In this document: positions 53,884-63,428 of the stretch, in pieces | Layout of the letters: each line of letters begins with the position of its first letter | Numbering within the stretch: the stretch's first letter is position 1 | NCBI GenBank assembly: GCA_011389885.1 | Contig: JAABTK010000017.1 | Span: forward strand, 1 to 64,000 | Source: Gammaproteobacteria bacterium | GTDB lineage: Bacteria > Pseudomonadota > Gammaproteobacteria > Chromatiales > Chromatiaceae | Reading direction: 5' to 3' | DNA: 64,000 nucleotides | Program-made: the position numbers and the translations under genes | The notes under the pieces: model-generated | What the model was told of the DNA's origin: nothing | Seen by the model: the letters and a program-made list of their open reading frames with translations, nothing else | Database searches by the model: none

Positions 53884-54657
53884 ATGCAATCCCTTATCCA
53901 GTTTTTCCACCTGCTGACCTTCAAGGTGCGGTGCCGGCTCAAGTCCGAGGCCGCCTCCAACTATTTGGGTTTTTTTTGGTGGGTCTTGGAGCCGATTTTT
54001 TATCTGCTCACCTTTTATTTTGTCTTCGAGGTGATGCTCAATCGCGGCGGCGAGGGCTTTGTGGCCTTCCTGCTGTGCGGCCTGATCCCGTGGCTGTGGT
54101 TCAATAAGACGGTGTCCAATGCCGCTGGCACGATTTTCAATGCCAAGGGCTTGCTGACTCAAACCAAGATCCCCGTAGCCCTGCTGCCGAGCGAGGTGGT
54201 GTTGCAGGATTTTGTGAAGCAAGGCGTGGTGTTCCTGCTGTTGTTGACGTTCCTGCTGGTCTACGGGGTAGGCCTCAGTTGGAGCTGGCTGGCGCTGATT
54301 CCGCTGATGGCGGTGCAGCTAACCCTCAATGCCGCGGCGGGTTTTCTGGTGGCGGCGGTGGTGCCCTTGTTCCCCGACCTGCGGTTCCTGATCCAGACCG
54401 GGCTGATGCTGATGATGTTCGGTTCCGGGATCTTCTATAGCTACGAGCTGATTCGGCCCGAGCACCAGGGCTTGTTCTTCCTCAATCCCATGGCCACCCT
54501 GATCAAGAACTACCGCGCGGTATTGGTGGAGCACCAGGCCCCCGATTGGGTCGCGCTCGGCGCGGTGTTTCTCGGCTCTGCGCTGGTGCTGGGGGGGTTG
54601 ATTTGGTTTTTCTTGAACAGGGCGGATTTCTACCCGCGCGTGGTATCGGAGACCTGA
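53884..54657 (+). CDS. ABC-2 type polysaccharide export permease (Wzm/KpsM-like)
   Basis: 257 residues with about six membrane segments (roughly 35-58, 62-80, 112-135, 142-165, 172-190 and 228-247). The ABC-2 export motif region YELIRPEHQGLFFLNPMATL before the last helix is typical of Wzm/KpsM proteins exporting O-antigen or capsule. It pairs with the ATPase that starts 2 bp after its stop. Confidence 0.92.
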   Translation: MQSLIQFFHLLTFKVRCRLKSEAASNYLGFFWWVLEPIFYLLTFYFVFEVMLNRGGEGFVAFLLCGLIPWLWFNKTVSNAAGTIFNAKGLLTQTKIPVALLPSEVVLQDFVKQGVVFLLLLTFLLVYGVGLSWSWLALIPLMAVQLTLNAAAGFLVAAVVPLFPDLRFLIQTGLMLMMFGSGIFYSYELIRPEHQGLFFLNPMATLIKNYRAVLVEHQAPDWVALGAVFLGSALVLGGLIWFFLNRADFYPRVVSET

Positions 54658-54659
54658 AA

Positions 54660-55400
54660 ATGGGCGAGCGGATTATGCGGTTGGAGCATGTGGGCGTGCG
54701 CTATCGGATTCGGCGCTCCATGTTTCGTTCCTCCTATTACGAGGCCTTGCGCGATGTCTCTTTCGACCTCTATGCCGGCGAGACCCTGGGGGTGATCGGT
54801 CGCAACGGGGCCGGCAAGAGCACCCTGCTGCGGGTGATCAACGACATCATTAAGCCCGATACCGGCCGGGTGGAACGGCGGCCGGGGCTTTCGGTGTCGC
54901 TGTTGTCGCTGTCGTTGGGCTTCGACCCGAACCTGAACGGCATCGACAACACCGTCCTCAGCGCCTTGCTGTTGGGGCACTCCAAAGAACAGGCCCTGGC
55001 CAATATGGAGCAAATTGCGGAGTTTTCCGAACTCGGCGATTTCCTCTACGACCCGGTGCTCACCTACTCCTCGGGCATGAAGGCGCGCTTGGGGTTCGCC
55101 ATTGCGGTGACCTTGAGGCCGGACGTGCTGTTGATCGACGAGGTGCTCGGGGTGGGTGATGCGCATTTTCGCAAGAAATCCAGCGCAGCCTTAAACGCCA
55201 AGATGGCATCGGAGCAGACGGTGGTGCTGGTGTCCCACAGCGCGGCTCAAATCAAAACCCTATGCGATCGGGTGGTGTGGATCGAAGACGGGGTGAGCTT
55301 CAAGCAAGGACAGGCCAAGCCGTTAGTGGATGAGTACGAGGCCTATATCGAGGCCCACCAATCGCCGACGGGGACTAAGCACGACCGCCTGGCGGCATGA
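54660..55400 (+). CDS. Polysaccharide export ABC ATPase (Wzt/KpsT-like)
   Basis: 246 residues. Walker A GVIGRNGAGKSTLLRVI, signature LTYSSGMKARLGFAIAVTLR, Walker B DVLLIDEVLGVGD, H-loop VVLVSHSAAQI. There is no C-terminal carbohydrate-binding domain as in long Wzt proteins, so it is closer to KpsT and to Wzt forms that need no chain cap. It overlaps the glycosyltransferase gene by four bases. Confidence 0.93.
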   Translation: MGERIMRLEHVGVRYRIRRSMFRSSYYEALRDVSFDLYAGETLGVIGRNGAGKSTLLRVINDIIKPDTGRVERRPGLSVSLLSLSLGFDPNLNGIDNTVLSALLLGHSKEQALANMEQIAEFSELGDFLYDPVLTYSSGMKARLGFAIAVTLRPDVLLIDEVLGVGDAHFRKKSSAALNAKMASEQTVVLVSHSAAQIKTLCDRVVWIEDGVSFKQGQAKPLVDEYEAYIEAHQSPTGTKHDRLAA

Positions 55401-56347
55401 GCGGGGCGGTCGTTGGCGTGGCCGTGGCGGTGCTGAACTGGCGCCGGCCCGGCTTGGCGCTGGCGTGTTTGGAGGCGCTGCTGGCGCTGCCCGAGTACCG
55501 GGCCGGCCGGGTGCGGTTGCGGATCCTGTTGGTGGACAACCACTCGGGCGACGATTCCATGGCGCGCTTCGCGGCCTTTATCCGCGAGCGCCCGCAGGCG
55601 CCGGTGGAGTTGATCCAAAGCCCGCGCAATCTCGGCTATGCCGCCGGCAATAATCTGGCGATTCGGCGCGTGTTGGCGCAAGGGGCCGAGCGCTGGCCCT
55701 ATTTTTGGGTGCTGAACAGCGACACCCGCCCGCTGGCGGGCAGCCTGCTGCACCTGGTGCGGGCCGCCGAGGCGGCCCCGGAGGTGTTGCTCTGGGGCAG
55801 CACCCTGCTGGAGCCCTGGGGCGCGGTGCAATGCGCCGGCGGTTGCGACTATTACCCGTCCCTGAGCGTGGCGCGGCCGCGCCAGCGCGGCCTGGCGCTG
55901 GCGCGGTTGGAACAACGCCCGCGCCAGGGGCCGCCGGACTATATCTGCGGCGCGGCCTTATTTATGCGCCTGGATCGGCTGGGCGAGCGGGCGTTGCTGG
56001 ACGAGGGCTTTTTCCTGTTCTTCGAGGAGCTGGCGCTGGCCCGCGCCGTCGGCGGCAAGGCGCGCCAGGGCTGGGCGCCGCGGTCCTGGGTGCGCCACGG
56101 CGAAGGCGCGAGCATGCCGCGCAGGGGCGCGGAAAAGGTCTCGGCCGTGGCCGAATACCACGCGGACTATAGTGCGCTGCAATACACGCGGCGCTTTCAC
56201 CCCCTGCTGTTGCTGCCGGCCGGGCTGTTCAGATTGGCGGTGAAGACCGCGCTCTATCTGGCCAAGGCCCGTTGGGAACCCCTGCGCGCCCTCTATCGCG
56301 CCTATGGCGACTTTCTGTTCAAGGGCAAACGACGCCTGCCCGAGTGA
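55397..56347 (+). CDS. Glycosyltransferase family 2 protein
   Basis: 316 residues. GT-A fold with VVGVAVAVLNWRRPGLALAC, the nucleotide-sugar region ILLVDNHSGDDSM, SPRNLGYAAGNNLAIRRVL and the DxD-like LNSDTRPLAGSL. FFEELALAR holds a plausible catalytic Glu. It resembles rhamnosyltransferase-type enzymes of O-antigen or capsule synthesis; the donor is unknown. Third gene of the exporter operon. Confidence 0.9.
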   Translation: MSGAVVGVAVAVLNWRRPGLALACLEALLALPEYRAGRVRLRILLVDNHSGDDSMARFAAFIRERPQAPVELIQSPRNLGYAAGNNLAIRRVLAQGAERWPYFWVLNSDTRPLAGSLLHLVRAAEAAPEVLLWGSTLLEPWGAVQCAGGCDYYPSLSVARPRQRGLALARLEQRPRQGPPDYICGAALFMRLDRLGERALLDEGFFLFFEELALARAVGGKARQGWAPRSWVRHGEGASMPRRGAEKVSAVAEYHADYSALQYTRRFHPLLLLPAGLFRLAVKTALYLAKARWEPLRALYRAYGDFLFKGKRRLPE

Positions 56348-56661
56348 GCCGCTAGGTTAGCCAAAGGAAACAGCGGCTCTTAGGAACGCAGAGGGCGCCG
56401 AGGAACGCGGCTATCCGTGTTTATCTGTGGTTCAATTGGGTGGTTGCTGCATAGGCTCGTGCGGACCTAGTACAGCTGCGCACAAGTCGCGGAAACAACG
56501 CCATTTAGGAACACAGAGGGCGCGGAGGGGGTTTTTTGCTTGCCTGTGCCTGCCCGGCGCTCCGGCGCCGCCTGGCCGCCTGGAAGTACAGCCCTCGGGC
56601 TGTGCGTGTTTCCGGTTACGCGCCCGCGCAAACTTCAATTCCCCAAGGGCCTTTGTGTCGG
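56348..56661. repeat. Intergenic mosaic after the glycosyltransferase
   Basis: No gene. 56355-56410 is a partial GCAGAGG module; 56409-56455 has ATCCGTGTTTATCTGTGG; 56465-56545 is a full GCAGAGG module (TAGTACAGCTGCGCACAAGT). 56541-56625 is the inverted partner of 41824-41905, with a GGCGCTCCGGCGCC hairpin and CAGCCCTCGGGCTG. Confidence 0.82.
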
Positions 56662-57599
<938 letters not shown>

Positions 57600-57603
<4 letters not shown>

Positions 57604-58250
57604 GGTTTTCCCTCGCTCTCCAGTGCGCTCGTGACGATGTCGCCGAGCCGGGTCAAGAATTCGGTGCCCATGCCGGGGTGGAAGCGGTGCTCGTCGGCGC
57701 TGCCGAAGGCGAGCAGCGCGGGCGCTGCGACGCCGCGCAGCGGGATTACCGCACAGGAGCGGATCTGGGGGGCCGCGTCGCCGAAGATCAGCTCGCGCTG
57801 GGTCTCGGTCAGACGGCCGCAGCGCGCCTTTTGCAGTTCGAATAAGGGGTCCAGGGCGGAGGCTTCAAGGCCCCGCCTGCGTTTTACGATCACCTGGTCG
57901 AGCCCGAATTCCTGTTGGATGCGCTGCCGCATGCTGCGGGTGCGGTCTTGCGTCTCTTGCGCGGCGAGCATCTGGCAGGCGAAGCGTAATAGGCGCTGTT
58001 GCAAGCGGTCGTTGTCTTCGGCCAGGCGGATTAACTCGGCCAAGCGTTTTTGCTGTTGCTCCACCTGCCCGCGCAGGCTTTGCAGTTGCCGCTCGACCAA
58101 GGACACGGTGCGGCCGTCTTCCACCGGCAATCGCAGCCGCGGCAGCAGTTCGCGGTGGCGCTCGAAGAAGTCCGGGTGGTTTAACAGGTAGTCGGCCAAG
58201 CGCTCTTCAAAGGTGTTGTGCGCCGTTAGCGAATGGACTTGTCCGTTCAT
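57600..58250 (-). CDS. DUF484 family protein
   Basis: 216 residues. N-terminal [20 protein letters not shown], a coiled coil (about 45-85; [20 protein letters not shown]), and a GAF-like C-terminal half with [20 protein letters not shown] and [14 protein letters not shown]. The function is unknown. ATG 58250 is chosen ([14 protein letters not shown]), which overlaps the dapF stop by four bases. Confidence 0.92.
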
Positions 58251-59077
58251 AATTCGATCTTGCCCTCGAAAACGCTGACCGCGGGTCCGCTCATCCACAC
58301 CGGCTCGCCCTCGCCGGCCCAGCGGATGAGTAACTCGCCGCCTGGCAGTGCGACACGCACCTGTTCGTCTAGCAGGCCCTGAATCTGTCCGCTCACCGCA
58401 GCGGCGCAGGCCCCGGTGCCGCAGGCTAGGGTTTCCCCGGCGCCCCGTTCCCAGACCCGCAGGCGGATGCGCGTTCGCGATTGCACCTGCATGAAGCCGA
58501 CGTTGACCCGTTCGGGGAAGCGCGGATGGTTTTCGATTAGGGGGCCTAGCGACGCCACCGGGGCCTGGTCCAGGTCCGGCGTGCTGAGCACGGCATGCGG
58601 GTTGCCCATGGACAGGGCGCCGATTTGGCAGGTTTCACCGCCGGCCTCCAGCGCATAGACCGGCCGCCGCGCATCCGCCTGAAACGGGATCTCGGCGGGC
58701 GCAAAGCGGGGCCGGCCCATGTTTACCCGCACTAGGTTATCGGCTTCGAGATATAGTCGAATATCCCCCGAGGGGGTGCCGATTCGGATCTCGGTTTGCT
58801 GGGTTAGCCCCTTGTCGTGTACGAAGCGGGCGAAACAACGGGCGCCATTGCCGCACTGGCCCACCTCCGAACCGTCGGCGTTAAAGATGCGGTAGTGGAA
58901 ATCGGTTTCCGGTGTTTTGGGGGGCTCGACCAGCAGGATTTGGTCGCAGCCGATGCCGAAGCGGCGGTTGGCGAGGGCCCGGCATTGGTCCGGAGTCAAC
59001 TGGAGCGGCCGCTCGGTGGCATCGAACACCACAAAGTCATTGCCCAGCCCCTGCATTTTTGTGAAGCCCAAGTTCAT
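58247..59077 (-). CDS. dapF: Diaminopimelate epimerase
   Basis: 276 residues, the family length. Converts LL-DAP to meso-DAP for lysine and peptidoglycan. The two catalytic cysteines are in [10 protein letters not shown] and ACGTGACAAA. The start [20 protein letters not shown] is the family N-terminus, so ATG 59077 is chosen over one 12 codons upstream. Confidence 0.97.
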   Translation of the reverse strand: MNLGFTKMQGLGNDFVVFDATERPLQLTPDQCRALANRRFGIGCDQILLVEPPKTPETDFHYRIFNADGSEVGQCGNGARCFARFVHDKGLTQQTEIRIGTPSGDIRLYLEADNLVRVNMGRPRFAPAEIPFQADARRPVYALEAGGETCQIGALSMGNPHAVLSTPDLDQAPVASLGPLIENHPRFPERVNVGFMQVQSRTRIRLRVWERGAGETLACGTGACAAAVSGQIQGLLDEQVRVALPGGELLIRWAGEGEPVWMSGPAVSVFEGKIEL

Positions 59078-59487
59078 GGGCAATAAAGATACACGAAAAA
59101 ACCAAAAAAACAAGGCGATAGATGATTTTCTTAAGAATTGGCTTCAGGTATTGGCGGCGGTCACCAGGGGGCCTGAGGGGCGACAAGGGAGACCGGCCGG
59201 CGGCGGATGGACGCATAATCAGTCAATTGCGTCACATTTTTGGCGGTGGGGATGGGTGGGTTAGTGGTTAGTGGTTGGTGCTGAGTGGTGAGTGATGAGT
59301 GATGAGTGATGAGTGATGAGTGATGAGTGATGAGTGATGAGGGGTGAGGGGTTGGTGGTTGGTGCTGGGTGCTGAGTTCCGAGTGCTTGGTGCTTGCGCA
59401 CGTTGCTCCGTCGCGCAGGTGGTTTGACAAAACCCCCTCTGCGCGCCATGCGATCCTCTGCGTCCTTTGCGTTCCTGTTTACGTTGC
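59078..59487. repeat. Gap between the dapF promoter and the methyltransferase, mostly heptad array
   Basis: No gene. 59078-59250 holds the dapF leader/promoter (AT-rich patch 59085-59130). 59255-59397 is the heptad array. 59428-59482 is a minus-strand GCAGAGG-module fragment. Confidence 0.8.
59255..59397. repeat. Heptanucleotide array (TGATGAG core with degenerate flanks)
   Basis: Seven perfect TGATGAG units at 59293-59341. They are flanked on both sides by units in the same 7-bp register: TTAGTGG, TGGTGAG before; GGGTGAG, GGGTTGG, TGGTTGG, TGCTGGG, TGCTGAG, TTCCGAG, TGCTTGG after. Confidence 0.95.
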
Positions 59488-60156
59488 TTAGTCGATGTGG
59501 CCGGAGATGGCTAGGTGGCGGTCGCTTACCATGCGCACTTGAAGGCCGGTGAGCCCGGCGGGGGTGAGCTGGGCCTTGACTTCTTCCGGGGTGAAGGCGG
59601 CGAATAGGGAGTTGCGGAAGTCTTCGCGTAATACGGGCGGCATCTGCGCGCCGTATTGGGCCACTAGCGCATCCGCCGCGGCCGGCGATGCGGGGCGGGC
59701 GAGGTCCATCACCAGCACCGCGGCCCCCGGGCGGGCGCAGCGGCGCACCGTGTCCCACAACACCTCTGGGCGGTGCAGGTGATGCAGCAGGCTGTTGGAG
59801 AGGAGGTAGTCGTAGGCCTGCGCCGCCAGCTCGGGGCAGGGCAGGGTGCGGCAGTGCAGGCGCAGCCGCGGCTTCAGCCCCGGTTCCTGCGCCAGGGCGC
59901 GCTCGGCGAAGGCCAGCATGGCGGCGGCCCCGTCCAGGCCCTCTGCATGAGATTCGGGGAAGGTGCGGGCGAAGCGCAGGGTGATGTCCGCCGGGCCGCA
60001 ACCGAGGTCCAGCGCGCGACCGCGAATCGGCCCCGGCTGGAGTTGGCGGAAGAGTTCGATGAAGCGGCCATTGGGCTCCTCAAAGTCCGCCTCGGCATAG
60101 GCGCGGGCCTGCTCGGTTTCGTCCATCAATTCCGCTTCGGGGGTGCGCGGCATCAT
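59488..60156 (-). CDS. Class I SAM-dependent methyltransferase
   Basis: 222 residues. SAM site ALDLGCGPADITLRFARTF, YDYLLSNSLLHHLHRPEVLW after it and AVLVMDLARPASPAAADALV. The substrate is unknown. Start ATG 60156 or 60153 overlaps the lysA stop, so it is probably translated with lysA. Confidence 0.9.
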   Translation of the reverse strand: MMPRTPEAELMDETEQARAYAEADFEEPNGRFIELFRQLQPGPIRGRALDLGCGPADITLRFARTFPESHAEGLDGAAAMLAFAERALAQEPGLKPRLRLHCRTLPCPELAAQAYDYLLSNSLLHHLHRPEVLWDTVRRCARPGAAVLVMDLARPASPAAADALVAQYGAQMPPVLREDFRNSLFAAFTPEEVKAQLTPAGLTGLQVRMVSDRHLAISGHID

Positions 60157-61400
60157 GCGATCAGGGCCTCGCCGCGAAAGAGGTCTTGCAGGGTTTCGCG
60201 CGGGCGCAGCAAATGCATCCGGTCGCCGTCCGCCATCACCTCCGACGGCCGCGGGCGGCTGTTGTAGTTGGAGCTCATGGTGAAACCATAGGCCCCGCTG
60301 GAGCGCACCGCGAGCAGATCGCCCGCGGCCAGCGCCAGCCGCCGCTGCTTGCCGAGGAAATCCCCGGTCTCGCACACTGGCCCCACCAAGTCGTAGTCGC
60401 GCGCCGCGGCCTGATCCACCCGCACCACCGGCACGATCTCCTGGGTGGCCTGGTAGAGGGCCGGGCGCAGCAGGTCGTTCATGGCCGCGTCGATTAGCGC
60501 AAAGTCCTTGTGCTCGGTGTGCTTGAGGTATTCCACCCGGGTCAACAGCACGCCCGCATTGCCGGCGATGGCGCGCCCGGGCTCCAGCAGGATCTCGTGC
60601 TTGCGCCCCGCCAGCCGCTGCGCCAGGGCCTCGGCATAGACCGCGGGCGCGGGCGGGTCTTCGTCCGTGTAACGAATGCCCAGGCCGCCGCCCAGGTCCA
60701 GGTGATCCAGCTCGATACCGTCTGCGGCCAGTTGATCCACCAGCCGCAGCACCCGGTCCAGCGCGTCCAGAAAGGGCGCCAGGGTGGTGAGCTGGGAGCC
60801 GATGTGGCAGTCCACGCCGGAGACGTGGATATGCTCCATCTGCGCCGCCCGGCGATACAGCGCCCGCGCCTGCTCGATGTCCACCCCGAACTTGTTCTCC
60901 TTCAGCCCGGTGGAGATGTACGGGTGGGTGCGGGCGTCCACGTCCGGGTTCACCCGCAGGGCCATGGGGGCCTGTACGCCCAGTTCGCCGGCCACGGTGT
61001 TCAGTCGCTCAAGCTCGGGCTCCGACTCCACGTTGAAGCAGCGAATGCCGGCCTCCAGCGCGCGCCGCATTTCGTCCGCCCGCTTGCCCACGCCGGAGAA
61101 CACCACCTTGGCCGGATCGCCGCCGGCGGCCAGCACCCGCGCAAGCTCGCCCGCCGAGACGATATCGAAGCCCGACCCCAGGCGCGCCAGCACATTCAGC
61201 ACCCCAAGGTTGGAATTGGCCTTCACCGCGAAGCAGATTAGGTGCGGATGGGCGCGAAAGGCGTGGTCGAAGGCCCGCCAGTGGCGCTCTAGGGTGGCGC
61301 GGGAATACACATAACAGGGCGTGCCGTAGGTCTCGGCGACGCGCTCCAGCGGCACGTCTTCGGCGAACAGGCGGCCGTCGCGGTACTGAAAATGATCCAT
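60153..61400 (-). CDS. lysA: Diaminopimelate decarboxylase
   Basis: 415 residues. Last step of lysine synthesis. The PLP Lys is in LICFAVKANSNLGVLN; others are VDCHIGSQ, LDLGGGLGIRY, EPGRAIAGNAGVLL and GPVCETGDFLGKQR (catalytic Cys). It follows lptM by 18 bp. Confidence 0.97.
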   Translation of the reverse strand: MDHFQYRDGRLFAEDVPLERVAETYGTPCYVYSRATLERHWRAFDHAFRAHPHLICFAVKANSNLGVLNVLARLGSGFDIVSAGELARVLAAGGDPAKVVFSGVGKRADEMRRALEAGIRCFNVESEPELERLNTVAGELGVQAPMALRVNPDVDARTHPYISTGLKENKFGVDIEQARALYRRAAQMEHIHVSGVDCHIGSQLTTLAPFLDALDRVLRLVDQLAADGIELDHLDLGGGLGIRYTDEDPPAPAVYAEALAQRLAGRKHEILLEPGRAIAGNAGVLLTRVEYLKHTEHKDFALIDAAMNDLLRPALYQATQEIVPVVRVDQAAARDYDLVGPVCETGDFLGKQRRLALAAGDLLAVRSSGAYGFTMSSNYNSRPRPSEVMADGDRMHLLRPRETLQDLFRGEALIA

Positions 61401-61418
61401 GATCGGGTTTCCAGGGGG

Positions 61419-61529
61419 TCAGGAGTCGGATTGCTGCGGCGGGGCCTGATCTGGGAGATACAGGTCGCCCTTCTGGCCGCAGGCGTTCAGCAGCAGGACG
61501 AGCAGGAGCAAGGCAAGGGTTCTGGACAT
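61419..61529 (-). CDS. lptM: Small lipoprotein LptM (YifL)
   Basis: 36 residues, MSRTLALLLLVLLLNACGQK followed by GDLYLPDQ. The lipobox LLNAC and the adjacent GQKGDLYLP are the LptM signature; the protein helps the LptDE outer-membrane translocon mature. In E. coli it also sits upstream of dapF. Confidence 0.93.
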   Translation of the reverse strand: MSRTLALLLLVLLLNACGQKGDLYLPDQAPPQQSDS

Positions 61530-61586
61530 GAGGGCAGGTTCCGGCTGGGGGTAAAACGTCAGTATACCGCCCCGGCCCCCGCGGAT

Positions 61587-61940
61587 TCATCCCCGACCGG
61601 GCAGTTTGGGCCTCTCGGCACTTGGCCCCGGCGCAAAGCGCGCCTCGTTGATCGTGGTCTTGCGGTTGGCGGCCGCCACCAAGTCGATGTCCAAGCGGTC
61701 CGCGCAGCGAATTAGGTAGATCAGGATGTCCGCCATCTCCAGCGCGATCTCCTCCTTTTGTTCCGGCGACGGCTGCAGGCTCTGCTCCTCGGTCATCCAC
61801 TGAAAATGCTCCAGCAACTCGCCGCATTCCCCGGCCAAGGCCATGGCCAGGTTCTTCGGCGAGTGATAACGCTGCCAGTCGCGGGCCTCGGCGAAGGCAT
61901 GCAGGCGGGCGTAGAGATGGGCGAGCGAATCTTCGGACAT
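61587..61940 (-). CDS. MazG-like nucleotide pyrophosphohydrolase
   Basis: 117 residues. All-alpha NTP pyrophosphohydrolase with the metal-binding pattern SPKNLAMALAGECGELLEHF and EEIALEMADILIYLIRCADR (ExxE and ExxD). It resembles the RS21-C6/MazG-like group that cleans modified dNTPs. ATG 61940 (MSEDSLAHLYARL) is chosen. Confidence 0.93.
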   Translation of the reverse strand: MSEDSLAHLYARLHAFAEARDWQRYHSPKNLAMALAGECGELLEHFQWMTEEQSLQPSPEQKEEIALEMADILIYLIRCADRLDIDLVAAANRKTTINEARFAPGPSAERPKLPGRG

Positions 61941-62249
61941 AATGGGCTCGGTGGCGTGGTCGAAAACCCAAAGGATACGCCAGGCGCACGCCGGGTTCAA
62001 AGGTAGAGCGAGCCCAGTTGGGCCTATGCCCTATGTCTCGGAAACAACCCAGGCGCTCTCGGGGCGCAGAGCCCGCGGAGAATCGCAGAGGGCGCAGGGC
62101 GCACGAAGAACCGCACAGCCCGAGGGCTGTGCGTGTTTGCGGGCAAAAAGGCCGGCAAGATGGTATAACAAAGGTCTGAAAATAAGCTAAGCGCGCCGAG
62201 CAAGTTTGAAAAATTGCATACATTAAAGGGGATAAAAAAGGCGTTTCCC
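61941..62249. repeat. Intergenic region with GCAGAGG and GCACAGCCC modules
   Basis: 62020-62115 is a diverged GCAGAGG-module copy (TCGGAAACAACCCAGGCGCT). 62113-62132 is the perfect hairpin GCACAGCCC-GA-GGGCTGTGC, shared with the 41.8 and 56.6 kb loci. 62155-62240 is AT-rich and should hold the promoter of the following operon. Confidence 0.8.
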
Positions 62250-63413
62250 ATGGCTAAGTTATTGATTCGAGAAGTGGAGGGGGCTCAGCCGGTGCCGTTT
62301 CTGCGCGGCATCCTGACCAAGTCCCTGCAAGACGCCGGGCTGCCCTTTGCCGAGGCCTATAAGCTGGCCTCGGATATCCGCCAGGAGTTGTCCAAGGGGG
62401 CCGACGATAAGGTGATGTCCAGCGATGACCTGCGGGCGCTGGTGACGGCCAAGCTGCGCGAGCGAGAGGCCGACGATGTGGCGGACCGCTTCGTGTCCGC
62501 GGTCGCCCGCCCGGCCACGATCTTCGTCTGCGGCGACCGCCGCACGCCCTTTTCGCGCGCCCGCCACCAGCGGGGCCTGGAGCCCTGCGGGCTGTCCGAA
62601 GGCCAGTCCAGCGACATTACGGGCAAGGTCTACGAAGAGCTGCTGCGCCGCAGCGTGCGCGAAATCAGCTCGGAGGAACTGCGCTCCATCACCCGCCGGC
62701 ACCTGGAGCGCGACGCCGGCGGCGAGGCCGCGCGCTGTTATATCGCGTGGACCGACTTCGTGCGCAGCACGCGCCCCCTGGTGTTGCTTATTGGCGGCGC
62801 CCCGGGTTGCGGCAAGAGCACCGTGGCCACCGAGCTGGCCCACCGCATGGATATCGTGCGCATTCAGTCCACCGATATGCTGCGCGAGGTGATGCGCATG
62901 ATGGTGCCGCAGCGCCTGTTGCCGGCGTTGCACGCCTCCTCTTTTTGCGCCTGGAAGACCTTGCCCATTTCCGAGGCCGACGAGCAGAGGCCGGACGTGT
63001 TGTTGGCCAACGGTTACCGCACCCAGGCCGAACTGTTATCGGTGGCCTGCGAGGGGACCATCCAGCGGGCGTTGCAGGAGCGGGTTTCGCTGATCCTGGA
63101 GGGGGTGCATGTCGATCCGCTGCTGTTGTCGAAACTCGACAATGCGGGGGATGCGGTGATCGTGCCGGTGATGCTCGGCGTACTCAAGCCAGGCGAACTC
63201 AAGCGCCGCCTCAAGGGCCGCGGCAAGCAGGTGAAGAATCGCAAGGCCGCGCGCTATTTGGAGCATTTCGATGCGATTTGGGAGTTGCAGTCCTTTCTGC
63301 TCTCCGAGGCCGATCGCGCCGGCATGCACATCGTGCCCAACGATGACAAGGAGGGTTCGGTGCAGCAAATCATGCGTGCTATCATCGAAAAAATCGACGA
63401 ACAGCAGAAGTAA
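62250..63413 (+). CDS. 2-phosphoglycerate kinase with duplicated ATP-cone
   Basis: 387 residues. It resembles archaeal 2-phosphoglycerate kinase, which makes 2,3-bisphosphoglycerate on the way to cyclic 2,3-diphosphoglycerate. A first ATP-cone-like domain (about 1-75; VPFLRGILTKSLQDAGLPFA, AYKLASDIRQEL) is followed by a second one (about 88-170), where archaeal members have only one. The kinase domain has P-loop IGGAPGCGKSTVATELAHRM (181-200), then STDMLREVMRMMVP, LHASSFCAWKTL and LILEGVHVDPLLL. ATG 62250 is chosen; a weak AAGGGG lies upstream. The mutase-like gene follows after 15 bp. Confidence 0.88.
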   Translation: MAKLLIREVEGAQPVPFLRGILTKSLQDAGLPFAEAYKLASDIRQELSKGADDKVMSSDDLRALVTAKLREREADDVADRFVSAVARPATIFVCGDRRTPFSRARHQRGLEPCGLSEGQSSDITGKVYEELLRRSVREISSEELRSITRRHLERDAGGEAARCYIAWTDFVRSTRPLVLLIGGAPGCGKSTVATELAHRMDIVRIQSTDMLREVMRMMVPQRLLPALHASSFCAWKTLPISEADEQRPDVLLANGYRTQAELLSVACEGTIQRALQERVSLILEGVHVDPLLLSKLDNAGDAVIVPVMLGVLKPGELKRRLKGRGKQVKNRKAARYLEHFDAIWELQSFLLSEADRAGMHIVPNDDKEGSVQQIMRAIIEKIDEQQK

Positions 63414-63428
63414 GGGATCGATTCCTCC

